From Hexactinellida sp. DTS-2022 (Eukaryota; Porifera; Hexactinellida), in contig JAPNXP010000002.1 in assembly GCA_028753945.1 (NCBI GenBank), forward strand, positions 2,542,001 to 2,606,000: a stretch of DNA of 64,000 bases, in the 5' to 3' direction. Below are positions 10,174 through 22,100 of the stretch, piece after piece. Each line of letters opens with the position of its first letter. Position 1 is the first letter of the stretch. A model generated the notes under the pieces. It was not told the origin of the DNA. It was given only the letters and a program-made list of their open reading frames with translations, and searched no databases. The translations under genes were made by a program, and so were the position numbers.

Positions 10174-11287
10174 TTCAAACTCAAGCGATATTATTTACAT
10201 TATATTATCATTCCTTTGATATGAATTCAAATAAATTTATGCTATGGTTTGTGCCTCAGCAATTCAAAAGTAATCTTAAGGTATTCCTGTATTGCTATTT
10301 GGGCAAATATGGTGAATCTCAGAATTGCATAATTTACTACTAGGAATACTCTAGATGATGTAGAGATTGACTTCTATGATTTTTTTTTTCTTAATTTTCA
10401 GTAAATGATGGTGTTTTTTAATAAAATATGACGTAATCTCCCAAATATGAAAATTTTTCAAAATTGTTGAATCTTTTTGAAATTTTCAACATATTATTAG
10501 AAGACTATTTCTTCACAGTAATAGTCTTTATTTTAATTATTTTGCAGAAGAAACGATCCTATTACGTCATTTCTAAATGCGAAATTTTTTCCAAAAAGAC
10601 ACTTTGGGCAGAAAAATCTAAAAAATTCAATTTTTATCCTAGAAAGTCAAACCTTTTTTTAAAATGCTCAGTATATGTAGGCGCATGTTTTCAATCGCGG
10701 TTGTAAGGGCATTATAATACAAAAAAATTGAATTAGTAAACTTTTAATGCAAAAATGTGGGGTTTTTTTGACCAATTTCACAAAAATGACAATAACATAG
10801 AGTAGATGAAAGAAAAAGCACATTTAGGTCTGATTGAAAACATTGAGTATTGACTCAGGTATAATTTATAATTGACATGTTTCGGGCTAAAAACTAAAAT
10901 AAAAATTTTATGTAATTCCTTGGCTAGTATGGATTAGGCCTATATTGACATTGTCTAGTTCATAACTAAGGATATATACATAGTAGAACTCTAATATTTT
11001 CAGGGATATCTTAGATATATTAGTACTATCCAAAAACGCAATAAAAACATTAGGTCGTCGGGTGTCAAAATATCAGTACAGAGTACCCTTAACTATGATC
11101 TCAATCACAATTCAAAGGCACCAAGATAGATTCGATAACAGCTTCTTGATGATTTGTGTGGGAACTGAAGAACATATTGTTCAATTAGTTAGTTTGAACG
11201 TGAATTGTTTTTAATTCACGATGGTTTAAATATTTAGTATAAGTCGCAATGGAATTATTTTAGTACACAGATGAAAATTATCAGTAA
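10174..11287. other. Non-coding 5' region of the integrase transposon
   Basis: It lies upstream of the minus-strand gene and should hold its promoter. It is AT-rich with a poly-T run at about 10380. An inverted pair, ATGACGTAAT at 10428 and ATTACGTCAT at 10561, brackets about 120 bp and could be the ends of a small non-autonomous insertion or a regulatory dyad. No coding similarity recognised. Confidence 0.5.
10275..10435 (-). repeat. Segment shared, inverted, with the 40.4-40.6 kb array spacer
   Basis: The reverse complement of this stretch aligns almost continuously with 40436-40591, for example AAAATTAAGAAAAAAAAA, CATAGAAGTCAATCTCTA, CATCTAGAGTATTCCT and CAATTCTGAGATTCACC. It is either a fragment of the transposon copied to the satellite spacer or a separate dispersed repeat present in both. 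Confidence 0.88.
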
Positions 11288-11483
11288 ATATTGCAGAACA
11301 GCTATTTGAATATTAAATAGATACTCTGTTTGTGAATAATCTAAAAACCATTAATTAAAGAACAACAAATAAAAAGAAATAATGTTTGAAACGGGAATGG
11401 CGTATATAAACACGACAAACGCGTTTGACATAACTAAAATTCGCAAAACGCGTTTGGCGTTGAAACGCACATGGACTGCAACA
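11288..11483 (-). repeat. Right terminal inverted repeat of the integrase transposon
   Basis: Reverse complement of 7277-7472. The two palindromes of the left repeat have decayed here (ACAAACGCGTTTGACA and GCAAAACGCGTTTGGC), although the ACGCGT cores remain. The outermost bases GGACTGCAACA are intact. Confidence 0.93.
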
Positions 11484-11487
11484 TAAT
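11484..11487. repeat. Right target-site duplication TAAT
   Basis: Matches TAAT at 7273-7276 and directly follows the last base of the right inverted repeat. Confidence 0.93.
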
Positions 11488-11636
11488 AACAATCCAGCAC
11501 AAAATCCTATATTATGCACTAATATCACAATTGGGGAATGAATTCGAAGGTTTAGAATAACAATCCTAAAAAGATTCGCACTATTAAGTACTAATACCAC
11601 AATTGGGGAATGAATATAAATTATATAATTTCAATC
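11488..11636 (-). repeat. Continuation of the reverse 72-bp minisatellite up to the satellite edge
   Basis: Two units (AACAATCCAGCAC, CACAATTGGGGAATGAATTCGAAGG and so on) continue the array split by the transposon. The last ends TATAATTTCAATCT and passes without a spacer into AAACCATTAATTTATC of the 180-bp satellite. Confidence 0.88.
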
Positions 11637-12180
11637 TAAACCATTAATTTATCAATTTGGGAGATTTTGAAAGTCAATGCACACCAAAAGTGGTTTTTCT
11701 CGATATTAGGCTCTTCAATGAATGTTATTTGAGTTAGTGGAGTTTCAGTGGCACTGTTAGGACACCTTTGACGATAAATACATCTTATCATCAAAAGAAA
11801 CAACTGGAAACTACCTTAAACCACCAATTTATCAATTTTGGAGTTTTTGAAAATCATAGCACATAAAAATTGGTTTTTCTCGATATTAGGCTCTTAAATG
11901 AATGTAAATTGAGTGAGTGGTGTTTCAGTGGCATTGTTAGGACACCTTTGATGATAAATACTTGATATCATCAAAAGAAACAACTGAAAACGTCCTTAAA
12001 CCATTAATTTATCAATTTGGTAGTTTTTGACAGCCATCGCACACAAAAATTGGTTTTTCTCGAGATTAGGCTCTTAAATGAATGTAAATTGAGTGAGTGG
12101 TGTTTCAGTGGCATTGTTAGGACACCTTTGATGATAAATACTTCATATCATCAAAAGAAACAACTGAAAACGTCCTTAAA

Positions 12181-12720
12181 CCATTAATTTATCAATTTGG
12201 TAGTATTTGACAGTCATCGCAAACAAAAATTGGTTTTTCTCGATATTAGGCTCTTAAATGAATGTAAATTGAGTGAGTGGTGTTTCAGTGGCATTGTTAG
12301 GACACCTTTGATGATAAATACTTCATATCATCAAAAGAAACAACTGAAAACGTCCTTAAACCAAAAATTTATCAATTTGGTAGTATTTGACAGTCATCGC
12401 AAACAAAAATTGGTTTTTCTCGATATTAGGCTCTTAAATGAATGATAATTGAGTGAGTGGTGTTTCAGTGGCATTGTTAGGACACCTTTGATGATAAATA
12501 CTTCATATCATCAAAAGAAACAACTAAAAACGTCCTTAAAACCATTAATTTATAAATTTGGGAGTTATTAAAAGTCAATGCACTCCAAACTTGGTTTTTC
12601 ACGATATTAGGCTCTTAAATGAATGTAAATTGAGTGAGTGGTGTTTCAGTGGCATTGTTAGGACACCTGAGATGATAAATACTTCATATCATCAAAGGAA
12701 ACAACTGAAAACTTCATTAA
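12181..12720 (+). repeat. Three-monomer segment duplicated at about 18655-19190
   Basis: This stretch shares rare variants with 18655-19190: AAACCAAAAATTTATC (12358 and 18831), an extra A in CCTTAAAACC (12535 and 19009), GGGAGTTATTAAAAGTC, and GACACCTGAGATG. The two copies flank the 1,078-bp higher-order array, so that array expanded between them or the segment was copied across it. Confidence 0.85.
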
Positions 12721-12900
12721 ACCTTAATTTATCAATTTGGTAGTTTTTGACAGTCATCGCACACAGAAATTGGTTTTTCTCGATATTAGGCACTTAAATG
12801 AATGTAAATTGAGTGAGTGGTGTTTCAGTGGCACTGTTATTTTGATTTGGATGATAAATACTTCATGTCATCAAAATAAACAACTGGAAACGTCCTTAAA

Positions 12901-15900
12901 CCATTAATTTATCAATTTGGGAGTTTTTGAAAGTCATTGCACACAAAAAATTGTTTTTCTCGATTTTAGGCTCTTAAATGAATGTAAATTGAGTGAGTGG
13001 TGTTTCAGTGGCATTGTTAGGACACCTTTGATGATAAATACTTCATATCATCAAAAGAAACAACTGAAAACGTCCTTAAACCATTAATTTATCAATTTGG
13101 TAGTATTTGAAAGTAATCGCAAACAAAAATTGGTTTTTCTCGATATTAGGCTCTTAAATGAATGTAAATTGAGTGAGTGGTGTTTCAGTGGCATTGTTAG
13201 GACACCTTTGATGATAAATACTTCATATCATCAAAAGAAACAACTAAAAACGTCCTTAAACCATTAATTTATAAATTTGGGAGTTTTTAAAAGTCAATGC
13301 ACTCCAAACTTGGTTTTTCTCGATATTAGGCTCTTAAATGAATTTAAATTGAGTGAGTGGTGTTTCAGTGGCATTGTTAGGACACCTTTGATGATAAATA
13401 CTTCATATCATTAAAGGAAACAACTGAAAACTTCATTAAACCTTAATTTATCAATTTGGTAGTTTTTGAAAGTCATTGCACACAAAAAATTGTTTTTCTC
13501 GATTTTAGGCTCTTAAATGAATTTAAATCGAGTGAGTCGAGTTTTAGTGGCATTGTTAGGAGACTTCTGAAGATAAAGGCAACATATCATCAAAAGAAAC
13601 AACTGGAAACGTCCTTAAACAATTAATTTATCAATTTGGGAGTTTTTGAAAGTCATTGCACACAAAAAATTGTTTTTCTCGATTTTAGGCTCTTAAATGA
13701 ATTTAAATCGAGTGAGTCGAGTTTTAGTGGCATTGTTAGGAGACTTCTGAAGATAAAGACAAGATATTATCAAAAGAAACAACTGGAAACGATCTTAAAC
13801 CATTAATTTATCAATTTGGGAGTTTTTGAAAGTAATGCACACCAAAATTGGTTTTTCTCGATATTAGGCTCTTCAATGAATGTTATTTGAGTTAGTGGAG
13901 TTTCAGTGCCACTGTTAGGACACTTTTGATGATAAATACATCATATCATCAAAATAAACAACTGGAAACGTCCCGAAACCATTAATTTATCAATTTGGGA
14001 GTTTTTGAAAGTCATTGCACACAAAAATTTGTTTTTCTCGATTTTAGGCTCTTAAATGAATGTAAATTGAGTGAGTGGTGTTTCAGTGGCATTGTTAGGA
14101 CACCTTTGATGATAAATACTTCATATCATCAAAAGAAACAACTGAAAACGTCCTTAAACCATTAATTTATCAATTTGGTAGTATTTGAAAGTAATCGCAA
14201 ACAAAAATTGGTTTTTCTCGATATTAGGCTCTTAAATGAATGTAAATTGAGTGAGTGGTGTTTCAGTGGCATTGTTAGGACACCTTTGATGATAAATACT
14301 TCATATCATCAAAAGAAACAACTAAAAACGTCCTTAAACCATTAATTTATAAATTTGGGAGTTTTTAAAAGTCAATGCACTCCAAACTTGGTTTTTCTCG
14401 ATATTAGGCTCTTAAATGAATTTAAATTGAGTGAGTGGTGTTTCAGTGGCATTGTTAGGACACCTTTGATGATAAATACTTCATATCATTAAAGGAAACA
14501 ACTGAAAACTTCATTAAACCTTAATTTATCAATTTGGTAGTTTTTGAAAGTCATTGCACACAAAAAATTGTTTTTCTCGATTTTAGGCTCTTAAATGAAT
14601 TTAAATCGAGTGAGTCGAGTTTTAGTGGCATTGTTAGGAGACTTCTGAAGATAAAGGCAACATATCATCAAAAGAAACAACTGGAAACGTCCTTAAACAA
14701 TTAATTTATCAATTTGGGAGTTTTTGAAAGTCATTGCACACAAAAAATTGTTTTTCTCGATTTTAGGCTCTTAAATGAATTTAAATCGAGTGAGTCGAGT
14801 TTTAGTGGCATTGTTAGGAGACTTCTGAAGATAAAGACAAGATATTATCAAAAGAAACAACTGGAAACGATCTTAAACCATTAATTTATCAATTTGGGAG
14901 TTTTTGAAAGTAATGCACACCAAAATTGGTTTTTGTCGATATTAGGCTCTTCAATGAATGTTATTTGAGTTAGTGGAGTTTCAGTGCCACTGTTAGGACA
15001 CTTTTGATGATAAATACATCATATCATCAAAATAAACAACTGGAAACGTCCCGAAACCATTAATTTATCAATTTGGGAGTTTTTGAAAATCATTGCACAC
15101 AAAAATTTGTTTTTCTCGATTTTAGGCTCTTAAATGAATGTAAATTGAGTGAGTGGTGTTTCAGTGGCATTGTTAGGACACCTTTGATGATAAATACTTC
15201 ATATCATCAAAAGAAACAACTGAAAACGTCCTTAAACCATTAATTTATCAATTTGGTAGTATTTGAAAGTAATCGCAAACAAAAATTGGTTTTTCTCGAT
15301 ATTAGGCTCTTAAATGAATGTAAATTGAGTGAGTGGTGTTTCAGTGGCATTGTTAGGACACCTTTGATGATAAATACTTCATATCATCAAAAGAAACAAC
15401 TAAAAACGTCCTTAAACCATTAATTTATAAATTTGGGAGTTTTTAAAAGTCAATGCACTCCAAACTTGGTTTTTCTCGATATTAGGCTCTTAAATGAATT
15501 TAAATTGAGTGAGTGGTGTTTCAGTGGCATTGTTAGGACACCTTTGATGATAAATACTTCATATCATTAAAGGAAACAACTGAAAACTTCATTAAACCTT
15601 AATTTATCAATTTGGTAGTTTTTGAAAGTCATTGCACACAAAAAATTGTTTTTCTCGATTTTAGGCTCTTAAATGAATTTAAATCGAGTGAGTCGAGTTT
15701 TAGTGGCATTGTTAGGAGACTTCTGAAGATAAAGGCAACATATCATCAAAAGAAACAACTGGAAACGTCCTTAAACAATTAATTTATCAATTTGGGAGTT
15801 TTTGAAAGTCATTGCACACAAAAAATTGTTTTTCTCGATTTTAGGCTCTTAAATGAATTTAAATCGAGTGAGTCGAGTTTTAGTGGCATTGTTAGGAGAC

Positions 15901-18290
15901 TTCTGAAGATAAAGACAAGATATTATCAAAAGAAACAACTGGAAACGATCTTAAACCATTAATTTATCAATTTGGGAGTTTTTGAAAGTAATGCACACCA
16001 AAATTGGTTTTTGTCGATATTAGGCTCTTCAATGAATGTTATTTGAGTTAGTGGAGTTTCAGTGCCACTGTTAGGACACTTTTGATGATAAATACATCAT
16101 ATCATCAAAATAAACAACTGGAAACGTCCCGAAACCATTAATTTATCAATTTGGGAGTTTTTGAAAATCATTGCACACAAAAATTTGTTTTTCTCGATTT
16201 TAGGCTCTTAAATGAATGTAAATTGAGTGAGTGGTGTTTCAGTGGCATTGTTAGGACACCTTTGATGATAAATACTTCATATCATCAAAAGAAACAACTG
16301 AAAACGTCCTTAAACCATTAATTTATCAATTTGGTAGTATTTGAAAGTAATCGCAAACAAAAATTGGTTTTTCTCGATATTAGGCTCTTAAATGAATGTA
16401 AATTGAGTGAGTGGTGTTTCAGTGGCATTGTTAGGACACCTTTGATGATAAATACTTCATATCATCAAAAGAAACAACTAAAAACGTCCTTAAACCATTA
16501 ATTTATAAATTTGGGAGTTTTTAAAAGTCAATGCACTCCAAACTTGGTTTTTCTCGATATTAGGCTCTTAAATGAATTTAAATTGAGTGAGTGGTGTTTC
16601 AGTGGCATTGTTAGGACACCTTTGATGTTAAATACTTCATATCATTAAAGGAAACAACTGAAAACTTCATTAAACCTTAATTTATCAATTTGGTAGTTTT
16701 TGAAAGTCATTGCACACAAAAAATTGTTTTTCTCGATTTTAGGCTCTTAAATGAATTTAAATCGAGTGAGTCGAGTTTTAGTGGCATTGTTAGGAGACTT
16801 CTGAAGATAAAGGCAACATATCATCAAAAGAAACAACTGGAAACGTCCTTAAACAATTAATTTATCAATTTGGGAGTTTTTGAAAGTCATTGCACACAAA
16901 AAATTGTTTTTCTCGATTTTAGGCTCTTAAATGAATTTAAATCGAGTGAGTCGAGTTTTAGTGGCATTGTTAGGAGACTTCTGAAGATAAAGACAAGATA
17001 TCATCAAAAGAAACAACTGGAAACGATCTTAAACCATTAATTTATCAATTTGGGAGTTTTTGAAAGTAATGCACACCAAAATTGGTTTTTGTCGATATTA
17101 GGCTCTTCAATGAATGTTATTTGAGTTAGTGGAGTTTCAGTGCCACTGTTAGGACACTTTTGATGATAAATACATCATATCATCAAAATAAACAACTGGA
17201 AACGTCCCGAATCCATTAATTTATCAATTTGGCAGTTTTTGAAAGTCATTGCACACAAAAATTTGTTTTTCTCGATTTTAGGCTCTTAAATGAATGTAAA
17301 TTGAGTGAGTGGTGTTTCAGTGGCATTGTTAGGACACCTTTGATGATAAATACTTCATATCATCAAAAGAAACAACTGAAAACGTCCTTAAACCATTAAT
17401 TTATCAATTTGGTAGTATTTGAAAGTAATCGCAAACAAAAATTGGTTTTTCTCGATATTAGGCTCTTAAATGAATGTAAATTGAGTGAGTGGTGTTTCAG
17501 TGGCATTGTTAGGACACCTTTGATGATAAATACTTCATATCATCAAAAGAAACAACTAAAAACGTCCTTAAACCATTAATTTATAAATTTGGGAGTTTTT
17601 AAAAGTCAATGCACTCCAAACTTGGTTTTTCTCGATATTAGGCTCTTAAATGAATTTAAATTGAGTGAGTGGTGTTTCAGTGGCATTGTTAGGACACCTT
17701 TGATGTTAAATACTTCATATCATTAAAGGAAACAACTGAAAACTTCATTAAACCTTAATTTATCAATTTGGTAGTTTTTGAAAGTCATTGCACACAAAAA
17801 ATTGTTTTTCTCGATTTTAGGCTCTTAAATGAATTTAAATCGAGTGAGTCGAGTTTTAGTGGCATTGTTAGGAGACTTCTGAAGATAAAGGCAACATATC
17901 ATCAAAAGAAACAACTGGAAACGTCCTTAAACAATTAATTTATCAATTTGGGAGTTTTTGAAAGTCATTGCACACAAAAAATTGTTTTTCTCGATTTTAG
18001 GCTCTTAAATGAATTTAAATCGAGTGAGTCGAGTTTTAGTGGCATTGTTAGGAGACTTCTGAAGATAAAGACAAGATATCATCAAAAGAAACAACTGGAA
18101 ACGATCTTAAACCATTAATTTATCAATTTGGGAGTTTTTGAAAGTAATGCACACCAAAATTGGTTTTTGTCGATATTAGGCTCTTCAATGAATGTTATTT
18201 GAGTTAGTGGAGTTTCAGTGCCACTGTTAGGACACTTTTGATGATAAATACATCATATCATCAAAATAAACAACTGGAAACGTCCCGAAT
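12901..18290 (+). repeat. 1,078-bp higher-order repeat (6 monomers), five tandem copies
   Basis: The marker GGTAGTATTTGAAAGTAATC recurs at 13101, 14179, 15257, 16335 and 17413, exactly 1,078 bp apart. Copies run 12901-13978, 13979-15056, 15057-16134, 16135-17212 and 17213-18290, with a partial sixth. Neighbouring copies differ at only a few positions and share them: TTTTTGTCG in copies 2-5, AAAATCATTG in copies 3-4, GATGTTAAATA in copies 4-5, and GGCAGTTTTTG in copy 5 and the partial sixth. Confidence 0.95.
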
Positions 18291-19133
18291 CCATTAATTT
18301 ATCAATTTGGCAGTTTTTGAAAGTCATTGCACACAAAAATTTGTTTTTCTCGATTTTAGGCTCTTAAATGAATTTAAATTGAGTGAGTGGTGTTTCAGAA
18401 GCATTGTTAGGACACCTTTGATGATAAATACTTCATATCATCAAAATAAACAACTGGAAACGTCCTTAAACCATTCATTTATCATTTTGGAAGTTTTTGA
18501 CAGTTATTGCTCACAGATATTGCTTTCTCTCGTTATTAGGCTCTTAAATGAATGTTGATTGAGTTAGTGGTGTTTTAGTGGCACTGTTAGGAAACCTTTG
18601 ATGATAAATACATCATATCATCAAAAGAAACAACTGGTAACGTCCGTAAACCATTCATTTATCAATTTGGTAGTATTTGACAGTCATCGCAAACAAAAAT
18701 TGGTTTTTCTCGATATTAGGCTCTTAAATGAATGTAAATTGAGTGAGTGGTGTTTCAGTGGCATTGTTAGGACACCTTTGATGATAAATACTTCATATCA
18801 TCAAAAGAAACAACTGAAAACGTCCTTAAACCAAAAATTTATCAATTTGGTAGTATTTGACAGTCATCGCAAACAAAAATTGGTTTTTCTCGATATTAGG
18901 CTCTTAAATGAATGTAAATTGAGTGAGTGGTGTTTCAGTGGCATTGTTAGGACACCTTTGATGATAAATACTTCATATCATCAAAAGAAACAACTAAAAA
19001 CGTCCTTAAAACCATTAATTTATAAATTTGGGAGTTATTAAAAGTCAATGCACTCCAAACTTGGTTTTTCACGATATTAGGCTCTTAAATGAATGTAAAT
19101 TGAGTGAGTGGTGTTTCAGTGGCATTGTTAGGA

Positions 19134-22100
19134 CACCTGAGATGATAAATACTTCATATCATCAAAGGAAACAACTGAAAACGTCCTTAAACCATTCATT
19201 TATCATTTTTGTAATTTTTGAAGGTCATTCCACACAAAATTTGGTTTTTCTCGATATTAGGCTCTTAAATGAATGTTATTTGAGTGTGTGGAGTTTCAGG
19301 TGCTTTGTTTAGGACACTTTTGATGATAAATACTTCATACATCCAACGAAACTACTAGAAACTTCCTTAAACAACTAATTTATCAATTTGAGAGTTTTTG
19401 ACAGTCATTGCTCAAATAAATTGCTTTCTCTCGTTATTAGGCTCTTAAATGAATGTTGATTGAGTTAGTGGTGTTTTAGTGGCACTGTTAGGACACCTTT
19501 GTTGATAAATACTTCATATCATCAAAAGAAACATCTGGTAACGTCCTTAAACCATTCATTAATAATTTTGGAAGTTTTTGACAGTCATTGCACAGAAAAA
19601 TTGGTTTTTCTCGATATTAGGCTCTTAAATGAATGTTAATTGAGTGTGTGGTGTTTCAGTGGCTTTGTTAGGACACTTTAAATGATAAATACTTCATATC
19701 ATCAAAATAAACAACTGGAAACGTCGTCAAATCATTCATATATCATTTTGGAAGTTTTTGACAGTTTTTGCACACAAAAATAGGTTTTTCTCGATATTAG
19801 GCTCTTCAATGAATGTTATTTGAGTTAGTGGAGTTTCAGTGGCACTGTTAGGACACCTTTGACGATAAATACATCTTATCATCAAAAGAAACAACTGGAA
19901 ACGTCCTTAAACCACTAATTTATCAATTTTGGAGTTTTTGACGGTCATTGCCTTCAAAAATTGGTTTTTCTCGATATTAGGATATTAAATGAATGTTGAT
20001 TGGGGCGTGGTATTTCAGTGGCACTGTTAGGAAACTCTTGATGATAAATCCTTCATATGATCAAAAGAAACAAATGGAAACGTCTATTTGCCATTCATTT
20101 ATCATTTTAGTATTTTTGACAGTCATTGCACACAAAATTTGGTTTTTCTCATTATTAGGCCCTTAAATGAATGTTAATTGAGTGTGTGGTGTTTCAATGG
20201 CTTTGTTAGGACACTTTTGATGATAAATACTTCATATCATCCAACGAAACTACTAGAAACTTCCTTAAACAACTAATTTATCAATTTGGGAGTTTTTGAG
20301 ATTCATTCCTCACAGAAATTGCTTTTTCTCGTTATTAGGCTCTTAAATGAATGTTGATTGAGTTAGTGGTATTTTAGTAGCACTGTTAGGACACCTTTGT
20401 TGATAAATACTTCATGTCATCAAAAGAAACATCTGGTAAACGTCCTTTAACCATTCATTTATCATTTTGGTAATTTTTGACAGTTATTGCACACAAAATT
20501 TGGTTTTTCTCGATATTAGGCTCTTAAATGAATGTTAATTGAGTGACTGGTCTTTCAGTGGCTTTGTTAGGACACTTTTGCTGATTAATACTTCATATCA
20601 TCAAAAGAAACAAGAGGAAACGTCGTTAAACCATCCATTTATCATTTTGGAAGTTTTTGACAGTCATTGACAACAAAAATTGGTTTTTCTCGATATTAGT
20701 ATCTTAAATGAATGTAAATTGAGTGAGTGGTGTTTCAGTGGCATTGTTAGGACACTTTTGATGATAAATACTTCATATCATCAAACTAAACTACTAAAAA
20801 CGTCCTTAAACAACGAATTTATCAATTTGGGAGTTTTTGACAGTCATTTCTCACAGATATTGCTTTTTCTCGTTATTAGGCTCTTAAATGAATGTTGATT
20901 GAGTTAGTGGTGTTATAGTGGCACTGTTAGGACACTTTTGATGATAAATACATCATATCATCAAAAGAAACAACTGTTAACGTCCGTAAACCATTCATTT
21001 ATCATTTTGGTAATTTTTGACAGTCATTGCACACAAAATTTGGTTTTTCTCGATATTAGGCTCTTAAATGAATGTTAATTGAGTGTGTGGTGTTTCAGTG
21101 GCTTTGTTAGGACACTTTTAATGATAAATACTTCATATCATCAAAATAAACAACTGGAAACGTCGTTAAACCATTCATTTATCATTTTGAAAGTTTTGAC
21201 GTCATTGACAACAAAAATTGGTTTCTCTCGATATTAGTTTCCAAAATGAATGTAAATTGAGTGACTGGTATTTCAGTGGCATTGTTAGGACACCTGAGAT
21301 GATAAATACTTCATATCATCAAAGGAAACAACTGAAAACGTCCTTAAACCATTCATTTATCATTTTTGTAATTTTTGAAGGTCATTCCACACAAAATTTG
21401 GTTTTTCTCGATATTAGGCTCTTAAATGAATGTTATTTGAGTGTGTGGAGTTTCAGGTGCTTTGTTTAGGACACTTTTGATGATAAATACTTCATACATC
21501 CAACGAAACTACTAGAAACTTCCTTAAACAACTAATTTATCAATTTGAGAGTTTTTGACAGTCATTGCTCAAATAAATTGCTTTCTCTCGTTATTAGGCT
21601 CTTAAATGAATGTTGATTGAGTTAGTGGTGTTTTAGTGGCACTGTTAGGACACCTTTGTTGATAAATACTTCATATCATCAAAAGAAACATCTGGTAACG
21701 TCCTTAAACCATTCATTAATAATTTTGGAAGTTTTTGACAGTCATTGCACAGAAAAATTGGTTTTTCTCGATATTAGGCTCTTAAATGAATGTTAATTGA
21801 GTGTGTGGTGTTTCAGTGGCTTTGTTAGGACACTTTAAATGATAAATACTTCATATCATCAAAATAAACAACTGGAAACGTCGTCAAATCATTCATATAT
21901 CATTTTGGAAGTTTTTGACAGTTTTTGCACACAAAAATAGGTTTTTCTCGATATTAGGCTCTTCAATGAATGTTATTTGAGTTAGTGGAGTTTCAGTGGC
22001 ACTGTTAGGACACCTTTGACGATAAATACATCTTATTATCAAAAGAAACAACTGGAAACGACCTTAAACCACTAATTTATCAATTTTGGAGTTTTTGACG

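Larger units (their letters stand above)
7277..11483 (-). mobile_element. Complete but dead 4,207-bp DNA transposon, KRBA2-like/Ginger-type integrase family
   Basis: The ends are exact: TGTTGCAGTCCA at the left, its complement at the right, ~196-bp terminal inverted repeats and a 4-bp TAAT target duplication. The single visible gene is on the minus strand and encodes a gypsy-like integrase (HHCC-like zinc finger, DDE core, Cys-rich tail). A cut-and-paste element with long inverted repeats, a 4-bp target duplication and a retroviral-like integrase fits the Ginger group; placement is from memory. The gene carries several stops and at least one frameshift, so the copy is not autonomous. It sits within the 72-bp minisatellite and is younger than that array. 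Confidence 0.82.

Noticed and set aside
10101-10706. Two plus-strand open frames of 80 codons
   Set aside because: They lie in the AT-rich 5' non-coding part of the transposon, with low-complexity Phe/Leu/Ile-rich translation and no recognisable domain.
7277-11483. LTR retrotransposon, suggested by the gypsy-like integrase
   Set aside because: The ends are inverted, not direct, repeats, and there is no reverse transcriptase, protease or gag similarity. The 4-bp target duplication fits a DNA transposon.
18598-19041. Open frame of 147 codons, and dozens of similar 60-113 codon frames throughout the satellite on both strands
   Set aside because: They follow from a 180-bp period divisible by three and repeat the same peptide with arbitrary starts and stops; variant monomers break them freely and no codon-level constraint is visible.
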